Assembly: GCA_024345305.1 (NCBI GenBank)
Contig: BRON01000001.1
Coordinates: 1,116,001 to 1,180,000 of the forward strand
Length of the DNA stretch: 64,000 nt
Source of the DNA: Mrakia gelida
Lineage: Eukaryota; Basidiomycota; Tremellomycetes; Cystofilobasidiales; Mrakiaceae
Reading direction: 5' to 3'
Shown here: in pieces, positions 1 to 12,302 of the stretch
Layout: each line of letters begins with the position of its first letter
How positions within the stretch are numbered: position 1 is the first letter of the stretch
Notes under the pieces: generated by a model
The model's input: the letters and a program-made list of their open reading frames with translations, nothing else
Database searches by the model: none
Told to the model about the DNA's origin: nothing
Position numbers and translations under genes: made by a program

Positions 1-125
1 TCAAGATCCACGACACCTTCCTCGTCTCGCCTCGCATCTGCGTCTGTCATCGCAGTCCCGTCCGCTCCCGTTCTCTCTCGCTCGAGAAAGACTCGAACCT
101 CCCCCTGAACAGTGAACTCGAACGC

Positions 126-2130
126 TCATCGATCAGGCAACGCTGCCACGAACTCCACCCGATTCCTCCTCACCCAATGAGTCTTCTGCTTCACGTACAG
201 CCCTACATCCTCCCTCGGTAGGATCTCCTGGTCCCTCTCTGCCAGAGCAGCTCGCGTGCGGTCGTCCATGTCGTCGAAGGTCGAGCGACCGAGATTCCAG
301 ATCAGCAGCTCGAGATCGCGAACGAGATTTCCTGCTTCGATCTGCTTGTCGTCTACAGATCACAAGAAGGGAAGGGAAGGAGAAGGAGGAGAGAGGGGAG
401 TGAGTGATGTTCGAGCGGGCGGGCGAAACGAGGGGAAGACGAGACGAGGCGCGTCGAGTCGAACTCACCAGCACCCTCCTTCACGCCAATATCCGTCTCT
501 CCCATTGAGTCCATCCCACCCTCAAACAATCCAGTGCCCTGTATTACGTCTCCCATCTCGTTGAACCACTTCGATTTCGCAGCGAGCTGGCGCATGGGCG
601 AAGAACCAGCGACGGAGTTGGCCATTCCGAGCTGATGATCGATGGCTGCTTGCTGGCGAGGATTTGGAGGGTCGCGGCGGGAGAAGAAGACCTGTAGGGA
701 GCGAGGAGCGTGCGAAGAGTCAGTCGAGGTCGAGGACGTGAGGAGTGATAGAGGAGAGGAGTGGAAAGAGAAGCGGCGAGACGCACGTCGGGCTCCTCGA
801 TCAAAAGAACTCCTCCCGGCTCGAGACAGCGAGCGATCTCGTTGAGGACGAAGAGGGAGGTAGCGAATAAAGGTTTCATGAGGCGGCAGTGGATACTGCG
901 GAGAGGAAGGAGGGAGAAAGAAGATGTCAGGGTCGGTGCGAGTCGGCGGAGACGCGTCGAGGGAAAGAGTTCGCACGTACAGTTTGAAGCAGCCGTCGAA
1001 GTAGGGTAGACCTAGGCTGACATCGTGGACTTCGAAAAAGACATTCCTGAGTGTGATGCGATTGTCAGAAAGCGTCAGTCTGGCATTCGAGGGACGAGAG
1101 GTAAGGGAAAACAAGACGAACGGCGGCGAGTATCTGTTCGCGGAGAGAGAAGCGAACCATCAGCTCTTTGGCTTTCAACGTGAGCACTCAGACACAAAGA
1201 GCTCACTCTAGCTCAAAGGGCGAAAGATCTGTCAGAAGAGAGCCGAATAAGAGGTCAGGATTCGACAACGAACGAGAGAAGGTGCATGAACGAGAACCGA
1301 AGAAGACGAGGGACGTACCAACGCCAGTAATCTCCGCCTCGGGATACATCTCACCCATCTTCAGAGCCCAATCCCCAACCATCCCACTGCCCTGCCAGAT
1401 CCCAGCCCAAACACAGACCCATCAGCTCTTCCGCCCACGAGCGAACCGAGTCCAACGCCAGACGAGAACAAGCTCACCAAATCAAGCACCCTCCCTCCCT
1501 TTCCCAAGAGTTCTCTGAGAACGCCAGGCTCAGGCTCAAAATGCAGCCCGTTCGCATAGCTGAGACTCCAAAGGCGAGAGAGCATGAGCTCGAACTTGAC
1601 GGCTTCACTGTCGGCGGGCCATCTTGTACGACAAAGATGAGGAGGAGACGAAGGGAGGAGGGTTCAGGATTGGAAGAGCTCAACTTTGAAGGGTTTCGAG
1701 ACAGGGATCGCACTCACTTCCAAGCTTCCGAGTTGAGGGCTTGACGTCTCCTGCCTACGAGAGCGCAAGTCAGAGTGCCGGGAAGTCAGCTTCTACCTCG
1801 ACGAAGACCAGAAGGGAGGAGGAGGGCGAGCTGTGAGCTTCGTTCATCGAAGGAAGGGAGTCAACTCACCGAGGTGCATCCTATAGAGATCGCTCTTGAT
1901 GGCTGAATCGATGGTGTAAAGGCTGTCTGTATCCCCCGATGATGATGCCTGGGAGGAGAACATCGGAGAAGCTGAGGTTGAGGGATCTGGAAGGCGAAGA
2001 GAAGACGAAGGGAGGATCGAACGAGGTCCGTCAGCTTGAGCTCGATGCTTGCCAGAGTCGTCAGCGTGACTCTGCTACCTCGAGACGACGAAGAGGGCTG
2101 ACCTGATGGCGTTGAATGAGAGTTAAACAT
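126..2130 (-). CDS. LaeA/UMTA-like SAM-dependent methyltransferase
   Basis: Predicted class I S-adenosylmethionine methyltransferase of the fungal UMTA/LaeA type, whose members act in secondary metabolism or development; the substrate is unknown. Spliced by eye into about eleven exons. The N-terminus is Ser-rich (MFNSHSTPSG), followed by DTDSLYTIDSAIKSDLY and the family motif WPADSEAVKFELMLSRLW. SAM motif I reads VLDLGSGMVGDWALKMGEMY; GVDLSPFELEYSPPN and FEVHDVSLGLPYFDG follow, then the post-motif region CLEPGGVLLIEEPDV. The protein ends in LPDR, with the stop at 126-128. Two internal exons are only 22 nt (1207-1228) and 12 nt (1122-1133); both are needed for the conserved GVDLSP...PPN stretch. 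The start at 2130 is the first ATG of the exon that splices in phase. An upstream exon set (2160-2646) could splice in phase onto it and would add an N-terminal extension. It is divergent from PP1. The family is confident, the exact start less so. Confidence 0.8.
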
Positions 2131-2986
2131 GCTTAGATGGACATGGAGAAGGAGGGGAAGGGAAGGAGATGACCGTTGGGATGGACGAAGCTCACCAAAG
2201 CGAGGGCTCAAAGGAGGTCGAGAGAGGTGTGGCTCGCTGCGGGCTTTTGCGTACGAAGGAGAAGTTTTCCAACTGCTCGAGAGCTTGGTTGTCTATGTAC
2301 TCTCTCTCCAAAGCTACCAAACCTGCAAAGAATTCTGTTGAAACGAGCCCTTGACGACACGGACGAGCTTGCCGAACGCGTCGAGTCGTAGACTTTCGTT
2401 CATAGATTTCGCCCGCCTTGGAAGGTGAAGTCGTCTAGAGATCGACTGCAGAGATGTGAGTGAGAGCCTGCAAATCTCGAGGAGATAGATATATGACGAC
2501 GCGTTTGACGAGAGAACGGAGAAAGGAGGAGGGAGGGGTCTGACGCGAGCTCTGTTCGCTTCCTTCTCCTCACCTTCAACGACCAGCTTCCCTTCGAGGA
2601 CGAAACCGCCAACGAAGCGAACATCAGCAATCGAGGCCATCTTCATATCCCTGATCCCCTTCACCTCTTCCTTCGATACCCCCACCAGCTCTCACCATCA
2701 GCACCTCGCTGGACTCGGACCGAGTTCATCCCCCTCCTCCCTCCTCCTCCTGTTTGACGCTCCCATCGCCTTTGCACGAGCTCTATCTCTCCCTTCCTTC
2801 CATCCAATCGACACCTCATCCCTGCCTCCATCCACCTACCAGCTCCTCTTGCACCAATAACTCACCACCAACCGTCAAGTCCAGCGGTCGGCGAACCCCT
2901 TTGAACGAGCCTCAGCTCTCCTCCTCCTCCTCCTCCCCTTCGCCCCCCTCCCTCCCCTTCCCTCCCTTGGATCTCAACTGCCCTAG
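2131..2986. promoter_or_regulatory. Shared upstream region of the methyltransferase and PP1 genes
   Basis: The two genes are divergent and their start codons are about 850 bases apart. The PP1 side (2690-2986) is strongly pyrimidine-rich (CT tracts), as is usual for 5' leaders in this window. Apart from the candidate exons at 2160-2646 I see no other gene here and no motif I can name. Confidence 0.5.
2160..2646 (-). CDS. Candidate small gene or upstream exons of the methyltransferase (uncertain)
   Basis: This stretch lies between the methyltransferase and PP1. On the minus strand, ATG at 2646 opens a short exon (MKMASIADVRFVGGFVLEG) with a GTGAGG donor. It can join after a CAG near 2338 to a second exon reading EEFFAGLVALEREYIDNQ, which is followed by a GTGAGC donor near 2178. 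That donor can splice in phase into the exon holding the methyltransferase ATG at 2130, giving an extended protein; without splicing the frame stops after EPSLW. I do not recognise the family. It may be a real upstream exon pair, a small separate gene, or 5' untranslated exons that happen to be open. Confidence 0.3.
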
Positions 2987-5388
<2,402 letters not shown>

Positions 5389-6136
5389 CAGCTTGCCTAT
5401 CCAGCTCTCGCTCGCCTCTTGGAGGATGAACGCTCGACGCGTCGTCTGCCTCCCTCTTTCTCTCCGTCGTCGCTTCCATCTCCCTTTTCATCATCATCTC
5501 CATCTCTCGCTCCGCCCGCCTCGTTCCTTCGATTTCAGCCTAGTGCCCATCCATCTTTCCTCGCTTATGACCGGCTCCCCATACATACCTACATCGCTTT
5601 CGTTGCTTCTCCATCTTTTTTCTCCTTGCTCTTCCTCGGTTGACCTCCGCACACGGCACGGCCGTAGCTCTCTTCCTCTCTCTCTCTTTCACTGAAAACG
5701 TGAGCGAGAGGACTTCTCTCTCCTGTTTGGTGTCAGCTACGATGTTTTCTCGGCTCTTTTCTATACGTAGGCATGGGACTGGTCGTCTTGAAAGTTTCTC
5801 GTTTCGAGAGTCGCGCGTCGCTCGACTTCCGTCTCGCCTCCTCCCTTGGCTGCTTCTTTGCCGGAATGCTCTCCCTTCAGCCAACTCCGCCTTCGTCTTG
5901 GAGAACATGTACGAACAGGGTTCTTATTCGGAAGAAGAGGCAATTTAGAAAAGAGCAGGAGGGGAACCGCAAGAGGCTCGTGGAGAAAGCGAGCCGTCAT
6001 CAAACTCGCGCTGTTTGGAAAGCTTCTCCTTCTGTTGGCTCTGTTTTCCTCAACCTCCCACCTCGTTTCCTACCCTCTTTTCACCTCATATACACCTCGA
6101 TAGGAAGCGGAACGACCTCTTCGACCTGCTTGCTGA
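5389..6136 (+). other. Intergenic region between PP1 and the C2H2 factor
   Basis: About 750 bases hold the 3' end of PP1 and the leader of the zinc-finger gene. It is CT-rich at first, then mixed. Several short open frames exist but none shows family-like sequence or a consistent splice pattern. A 5' untranslated intron is possible. Confidence 0.5.
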
Positions 6137-8586
6137 ATGCCCGTTCACTACTGTGAGTACAGAAGCTGGGAGGGCGAAGAAGGGTCTGGATCGAAAGAAG
6201 CCTCGGACGATCCGTTCAAAGAAGCCTCGGACGATCCGTTCCTGGCTCGCTCGCGAGCCTGCCCTCCCTTCTTTGAGCTCTCGATGCTCTCTTCCCTTTT
6301 CTCGCTGACTCTCCCTCTCTTTGCTGCTGTACAGGTGCCATCTGCAATCGATCTTTCTCTCGTTCTCAGCATCTCGTCGTTCGTCCAGGTCCTGCTACAG
6401 CTCACTCAACTCGCCTCGCTGACCTCCTTCCTCTTCTCTGTGTTTGGCGCCTCGTTCTTTGCTTTCCCTCCCTCTACAGCGCCATAGCCGGATCCACACT
6501 GGAGAGACGCCTTACAGTGAGTAGTAGGCTTCTTTCGGATTTGCTTCCGGAGGTGAAAATCTTCCGACGGAAGAAGGAAGGAGGAGAAGAAGCTAGAGAA
6601 ACAAAGAGAGGGCGGACCGTTGTTTGACGTCTCGTTGCTGATCTCTCTCCTCCCTCCCTCTTCTCCTCTTGCAGAATGCTTGCAATGCACGGAGAGTTTC
6701 AAGAGGTCGTGAGTCTACCTATCCTCTTGCCGAATCCGCGGTCTTCGGTTCTCTTGGAGGGGTAAGGGAGGGAAGGGAACTCAAGCTCAAAGCGTGCATG
6801 CTGACCTGTCTCTCCTCTCTCCTCCGTTTCAAGGGATATGCTGAAGCGACACGTCCTCGCTGCTCATTCGGACGACGTCTCCCCCAAGCAACCTACTGCC
6901 TCGACGTCCACCGCCAGGAGGAAGAAGTCGACACCTTCTTCGTCACCAGAGGATCAAGAGAACGACGACGACGAGGATCATCAGCCGGAAACGAGTCAAA
7001 CGAGAGGCGTGTCGTTTTCAGGGTCGTCGCAGGTCGATGCGAGCTGGCAGAGCGATAGCAGTCTCAGTGAGTACTGAGAGATATCTATCTAGAAGACGGT
7101 TCGATGGAGGTCAACTGAGTCGTGCTTGGAAAATAGAGGAGAAGGTGCTGATCCTTTCGCGCGTCTCGTTTCGTTCTGTTCAGATCCTCAACCTCCTCCT
7201 CCTCCCTCGGCCTCGACCTCTTTCGATCCCAGCCGGTTCTCCTACATCCCTCCTCCTCCTCCTCAGCCCATCCCCAACTACGCTCCTCAGATCCACAACC
7301 CAAACCTGCATCCTTACCCTTATCCAATCCACCCTCAACCCGCTCCTCCTCCTCCTCAAGTCTTCGCGCCAACAACCACCTATCCCTCCACCTTCAACAA
7401 CCCTCACCCCTACCCTCTAGGTCCCTCTCCTCTCCTCTCCTCAGGACCTAAACCAGGAACACCTTTCGACTTCAACGGTCTCTCCCAGTACGGCTTCGTC
7501 CCTGCCTTCCACGACGCAGGAGGACCAGGTCCGTCGACGTCGTCGTTCGCGAGTGGGAACTTCAACGATCCTGATCCGGCCCTGGGAACGCCGATGGGAG
7601 GAGCTCAGATCCATCATCTCTACGATGGGATGCTCAGTCCAGGTGGGAGGACGGGTGGGAACTTGGATTGGAGTGAGATCGAGAGGACGTCTTGGGAGGG
7701 TGAGCGGACGTGGGAGGGACAGAGGAGATGGGAGGGTGTAGACGAGAACTGGATAGCTCACACTCTCGCGACGACGGACGGGTTGGATTGGGATGGAGGG
7801 ATGAACTATCGACTAGCGGAGAAGTTGGGTATCCTGGATCCCTCGCAACTCCCTCTTCCTCCACCGACGATGGCCTTCACGAACGCGACTTCAGCGCCGT
7901 CGTCGATCTACCCAACCCAACCTGCTCCCACTCCCTCCCCTCCAGCTCTCTCCCACCACGAACACTCCTCCGACTCCTCCACCTCCACCATGTACTCCAC
8001 TCCACCGTCTACCTCCTCCACCAACACCGCCGTCCCAGCAGCGTACAAAGGTCCCATCCAAGACTACGCCAACTCCCTCCGCTCCTTCAACGCCTCTGTG
8101 CTCTCCACCCTCCCCGTCCCTGAAGGAACACCGGCCCACCTCCTTCCTCCTCCCTCCGAACCCCTCCACTACCAATCCCACCCCCATCTCTACGTCGCCT
8201 CCCACTTCGGTGTCCCTCCTCCTCCTAACTCGCCCAAGAACAACTTCGGAGTCGAGGGAGACAACCATCATCAGTACGTTAAAGGACGACTCCCCTCGCC
8301 TTCGAATCAACCTCAGCTCGACCCGCTCAACGTCCTGCCGATGACCATCTTTGAGAGGAGGAACCTCAAGAAGGCGATGGTGGAGCTGGAGATTGGGCTC
8401 GACGGAGGGAAGGTCGGAGCGAGGAAGAGTGGGATCAGGAACGAGACGGAGGGGATCGCTGGAGTGCCGATGGGGAGGAGTTTCGCGCTGGAGACGGTGG
8501 GGATGTTTAAGGCTAGGGATAGGGTGACGGACTTGGAGCTGGGTGGGGGGGAGGGGAATGGGGAGGGAGTGAGAGTCGTTGCTTGA
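6137..8586 (+). CDS. C2H2 zinc-finger transcription factor with two N-terminal fingers
   Basis: Predicted DNA-binding transcription factor. Two canonical C2H2 fingers open the protein: CAICNRSFSRSQHLVRHSRIH (C-x2-C-x12-H-x3-H), the linker TGETPYK, then CLQCTESFKRSDMLKRHVLAAH (C-x2-C-x12-H-x4-H). This resembles the Adr1/Klf-type paired fingers of fungi. A long Pro/Ser/Tyr-rich and Asn-rich tail of about 500 residues follows and ends RVVA*, with no second recognisable domain; it is probably an activation region. The first exon is only 17 nt (6137-6153). ATG at 6137 is chosen because a stop in the same frame lies directly upstream and the exon joins in phase to finger 1 at 6335. Further exons are 6335-6378 and 6480-6516. 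Intron 1 contains a perfect 24-nt tandem repeat; intron 2 has a GTTCGT donor (6379). It is convergent with the forkhead gene. Confidence 0.85.
6194..6241 (+). repeat. 24-nt perfect tandem repeat, two copies
   Basis: A 24-base unit starting AAAGAAGCCTCGG occurs twice head to tail (6194-6217, 6218-6241) inside intron 1 of the C2H2 factor. The unit is a multiple of three and would be open in the exon 1 frame, but the intron must be removed to form finger 1. Confidence 0.9.
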
Positions 8587-9512
8587 TGGGTTGGCGTCTC
8601 GTTTCGTTCGCGTTTGGTTTTTCCTTTGTGCCTTTTCGTTCCCTTTTTCGTACACGTCCTGCTCGGTTATTTTGCTTCCTACCCTCTACCCAGTTCTTTT
8701 GATTCACGATTCGCTCCTATGCTGTATTCGATAGATCCTCTTCACCCTTGTAGTTCTTCTCGCTCGTCTTCGTCGTTCGTTCCGTTCCGTTCTCGCTCCT
8801 TCGTTCAGTCTGTTAAGGCTTTCCACCCTCCTTGCTTTGATTTATGATTCGGATGACTGATTCGTGTCTACCCAGGAGCGGAGAGAGCACAGAGGAGGAG
8901 GACAGGAGGGCGAGAAGGGAGTTGAGCTCGCTCGACGCGTCGCTCATCCACTTCGGCTGCGAGAGAGTCGTTTTTCGCCGTCAGTCCTTGGGACTCTTCT
9001 GAGATCTCTCGTTTGTAGTCATTATGAGTCTTCACGTTTCTTCTTTCAAGAAGGGAGCCCTCCTCGGAACTCAACAACCTCCGCGAGGTTGTTCGTTTTC
9101 TCTTCGACGACCTTCGAAGCAAGACAGCAGGCTTTTTTTCTTCATTTTTTGCACGTCGAGGCTCGCCGACGCCCTCTTCAGCATACACCCTCTCTGCCTC
9201 TCCTCCTTCCTGCCCTCCTCCTCTATACTTACTGCGCGAGGGAAGGGAGGGAGGGACCAAACTGGACCAAACAAAAATCGCAGATGCCTGTCTCTTTCCC
9301 TCCAACCTCTCCCTCCCTTCCTCCTCGATTTCAACGATCAAAAAGAGGATAGCATAACGAAAAGCATAGTACGGAGATAAAGGAACACACACAGACAAAT
9401 TTCAAGCGCGGACGAACGGACGACGAGACAGGAAACCAAACCCTCCATCCCTCTATCCCTCCATCCCCCCTTCCCTCTCCCCTTCCCTCCCTCTCCTCCC
9501 ACCCTCCATCAC
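8587..9512. other. Convergent intergenic region, C2H2 factor / forkhead
   Basis: About 925 bases hold the two facing 3' untranslated regions. The left half is T-rich (CTTTTCGTTCCC-like tracts), fitting a terminator and polyadenylation zone of the plus-strand gene; the right half is pyrimidine-rich. I see no gene. Confidence 0.5.
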
Positions 9513-11579
9513 TCAATCATCGGTCCAGTTCCTCCCTCCCTCGCCACTTCCACCAGTATCACCTCCCTGCTGCTGCTGCTCGAACCTCTCCTCATCAACT
9601 CTTCCACCTCCACCCAACCCTCCTCCTCCTCGCTCAGCGCTCTCCCTCCTCCCTGCGATCCTCGAATGACCCGCCTCAGGAGATCGATCCCACCCTCCCT
9701 CGACGTGGAAGTGTCGAGGCGAAGGTTCCTGGATGTGCATCGCCGAGAAGGGAGGAATGGAAGGAGGAGGAGGAAGCTGGACGGGGTAGGGTTGCTGTTG
9801 GGCTTGAAGGTTGAGGGGAGGGAGTTGGTAGGCTGAGGAGACGGGGTTGGAGGGCAGGAGGGTAGGGTTCGAGTACGAGTGTCTGGGTGGACCTCCTCCT
9901 GCGTGACCGGTGTAGGCAGAGAAGGGTACTCCGACTTGATTGGACTGTTGGTAGTGAGTGTAGGACGGGGTGGAGGAGGGACCGGAGGGAGGGAAGTAGG
10001 AGTTGGAGGAGGACGCGTGATGGTGCGATGATGGGTAGGAGGAGGAGGAGGAAGCGGAGTAGGTTGCTGAGTCTCGTCGTTGGTACGAGTGAGGGGAGGT
10101 GTCGAGGTAGGAGGCAGGGTAGTCGTTGTGGTGTTGGTGAGGGTGTCGATATCCCTCCGAGGACGATGCTGGAGTGGCTTGGGAGGTTGACCAGCTCGAC
10201 GAGTTTGACGAGGACGCTCCGCCAGATCTGTAGGAGGGTTGGCTCGTTCGTCCTCCTCCTTCTCCTCCTCCTCCTGCAGAAGAGTGCTCGGCGACGGAGA
10301 GCTGGGGAAGTCGAAGAGCAGGGCTGATCTCTCCTCCTTGACCTCCTCCTTTCATCCCAGCTTCCATCAACCCCGTCAAAACAGCAGCTCCCTCGGCGAC
10401 TCCATCATCCTCGTCCCACTGCTCCTCCTCATCGGTTCCTTCGGCATCCTCATCCTCTCCAGGTCCAACGACGACGGCCGCTTCCTCGTCGTTCGCGGTC
10501 GAGCTCGGAACGATCCAAGCTCCTCCTCCCGTGTCGGTCGTGGAGGATCGAGTTCGTTTCGCTCCTCGCTCCGCTCCAGGTTGAGGAGAGGTGGTAGTGA
10601 GAGGACCGACGGCCTTCTTCTTCTTCTTCTTGTCTCGCTTGCGAGTGTAGGTCTCAGGTGCCTGGAGAAGGAGTAGGGGAGAGGACGGGAGGAGGGAAGG
10701 GAGGGAAGAACGAAACAGACAAGGTCAGCTCGAGCGTTCTCTTTCAGTCCCTTTCGCTCGCGTCCTTTCTCGATAAAAGGTGTACCGACCGAAGGGTCGA
10801 TCTTCCAGAGACCTCCTTTTCCGGATGCAGGGTACGGTCGAGGAACCTGGAGGGGAAGGAAAGGAAGGAGAGCAAGACGAAAGTCGGTGAGTGGATTCGT
10901 TTGTGGAGCGTTGTTCCTTTGGATGGGAAAGGACGGAACGAACGTTGATGAAGGTAGGGTTGAGAGAGAGCGTATGTCGGACGGTGTTCTGGAAGAGGAG
11001 GAGGTGTGGGTAGGAGAAGAAGAGACGTTTGAGTCAGAGAGGACAGGAGAGAAGGAAGGAAGGAGGGGAGGACGTGAAGAGGAGGAGGGAAGGTGCTCCA
11101 GACGAGCCGGTTTCGATCCATGATAATTACATCCCAAAACCTTCCCGCGTCCTCGAAAGTAGAAGAAGACAAAGAGCTTACCTTCCATCCAGCCTCGGAA
11201 CCTTCAAAGTAAGGATACTTCTCCGAGATCTTCTCGTAGATCTGTGCGCGAAGGGGAAGGGAGCCGGGAAGGTCATTCAGCGTCAGCTCGCTCCTTCTCG
11301 CTTTCTTCCCAGCACTCGTAGCCTTGCAGACGACTCACCAACGAGAGAGAGAGCTCCTCATCCGCTAAGACGTCTTTGAGAATGGTCACATACGTCTGAG
11401 TGGGCCGGGAAGAGCCTTGAAAGAACAACAAACGAGGTAGGAAAGGTCAGAAACAAGCTTCGCTCGTCGTCTCCCCTTCGCCGACGAGCGTACTTGCGCT
11501 CAGATCGAACGTTGAGGCACTCACCGTTAGAGCTCGTTGACCCTTGAGGAGTTGGGGGGACACTACCGCTCGCTTGCAT
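9513..11579 (-). CDS. Forkhead (winged-helix) transcription factor
   Basis: Predicted nuclear transcription factor with one forkhead domain near its N-terminus. After MQASGSVPPTPQG comes SSRPTQTYVTILKDVLADEE, then QIYEKISEKYPYFEGSEAGWK, the recognition helix NTVRHTLSLNPTFIN, and the wing VPRPYPASGKGGLWKIDP. The domain is spread over five exons. It is divergent: the usual KPPYSYATLI start is TQTYVTILKDVL, and the helix-3 consensus NSVRHNLSLN reads NTVRHTLSLN, keeping the key His. A basic patch (TYTRKRDKKKKKK) follows, then acidic and very low-complexity Ser/Gly/Gln/His-rich sequence to the end (GGRNWTDD*). The intron after helix 3 has a GTTCGT donor. ATG at 11579 is taken because its exon ends in phase with the conserved exon. 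It could belong to the Hcm1/Fkh/Fhl group; I cannot place it further. Confidence 0.87.
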
Positions 11580-12302
11580 GAGGGAGCCACACTGGCAGAA
11601 GGGGGAGAGAGTGTCTCGACTGGAGGTTGAAGGACGAAGGAGGGAGAGAGGGATTTCGACGACAAGTGGGGTCGGCCATGGGCTCGGATGCAGATTCAGA
11701 GACTTGTTTTTTGATGACTTTCAAGATGGAGAGAGGAAGATGATGGTCAGCGGAGCTAGAAGATGCAGGTGTAAAATTTGCGAGCGAAGAAGGGGGGACG
11801 AACGAAGGATCGAAAGACTGACGAGAGCCAAACAAACACTTTCGCGTTTCTCTTCCGCCCTTTGCTGCTTTTTCTTCCTGCTCAGCTCTTTTCCTCCTTT
11901 TCGAATCGCACGGCCAACCCCCAGAGCTTCAAGGTCCACACCTACCAGTCTCGAAAGTCTCGAAAGCGACGTGAAAGCTCGTGAAAAAGGGGCCGAGAGG
12001 TGACCTTCAGTTCTCCAGCTTCCCCTCGTGTGCCTTTCCTCGTCCTCGCTCTTGCAAGGCGCTCGATCTTCTTCAAGCAGAACAGTCATTATAGGCAAAG
12101 ACCCCCTCTCCTCCTCGTAAGAACTAAAGATAAAAGTCAGAGCCAACCAACCCAAAAGAAAACGAACGCGCGGAAGCAAAACGTAGAACTAAAGAAACAA
12201 ACGGAAAAAGAAACGGACGCGTCGTCTCTCCCTCTCACTCTGCACCCCTTCCCTCCCTTCACCTCACCCCCTCACCTCAACAACCTGACACTAGAGCGGA
12301 GA
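11580..12302 (-). other. Region between the forkhead start and the FTR1 stop
   Basis: About 720 bases should contain the promoter and leader of the forkhead gene and the 3' untranslated region of FTR1, both read on the minus strand. The part near 12120-12230 is A-rich on the plus strand. No further gene seen. Confidence 0.5.

Noticed and set aside
7891..8655. 254-codon frame on the minus strand opposite the C2H2 factor
   Set aside because: It is the antisense shadow of a Pro/Ser-rich coding exon.
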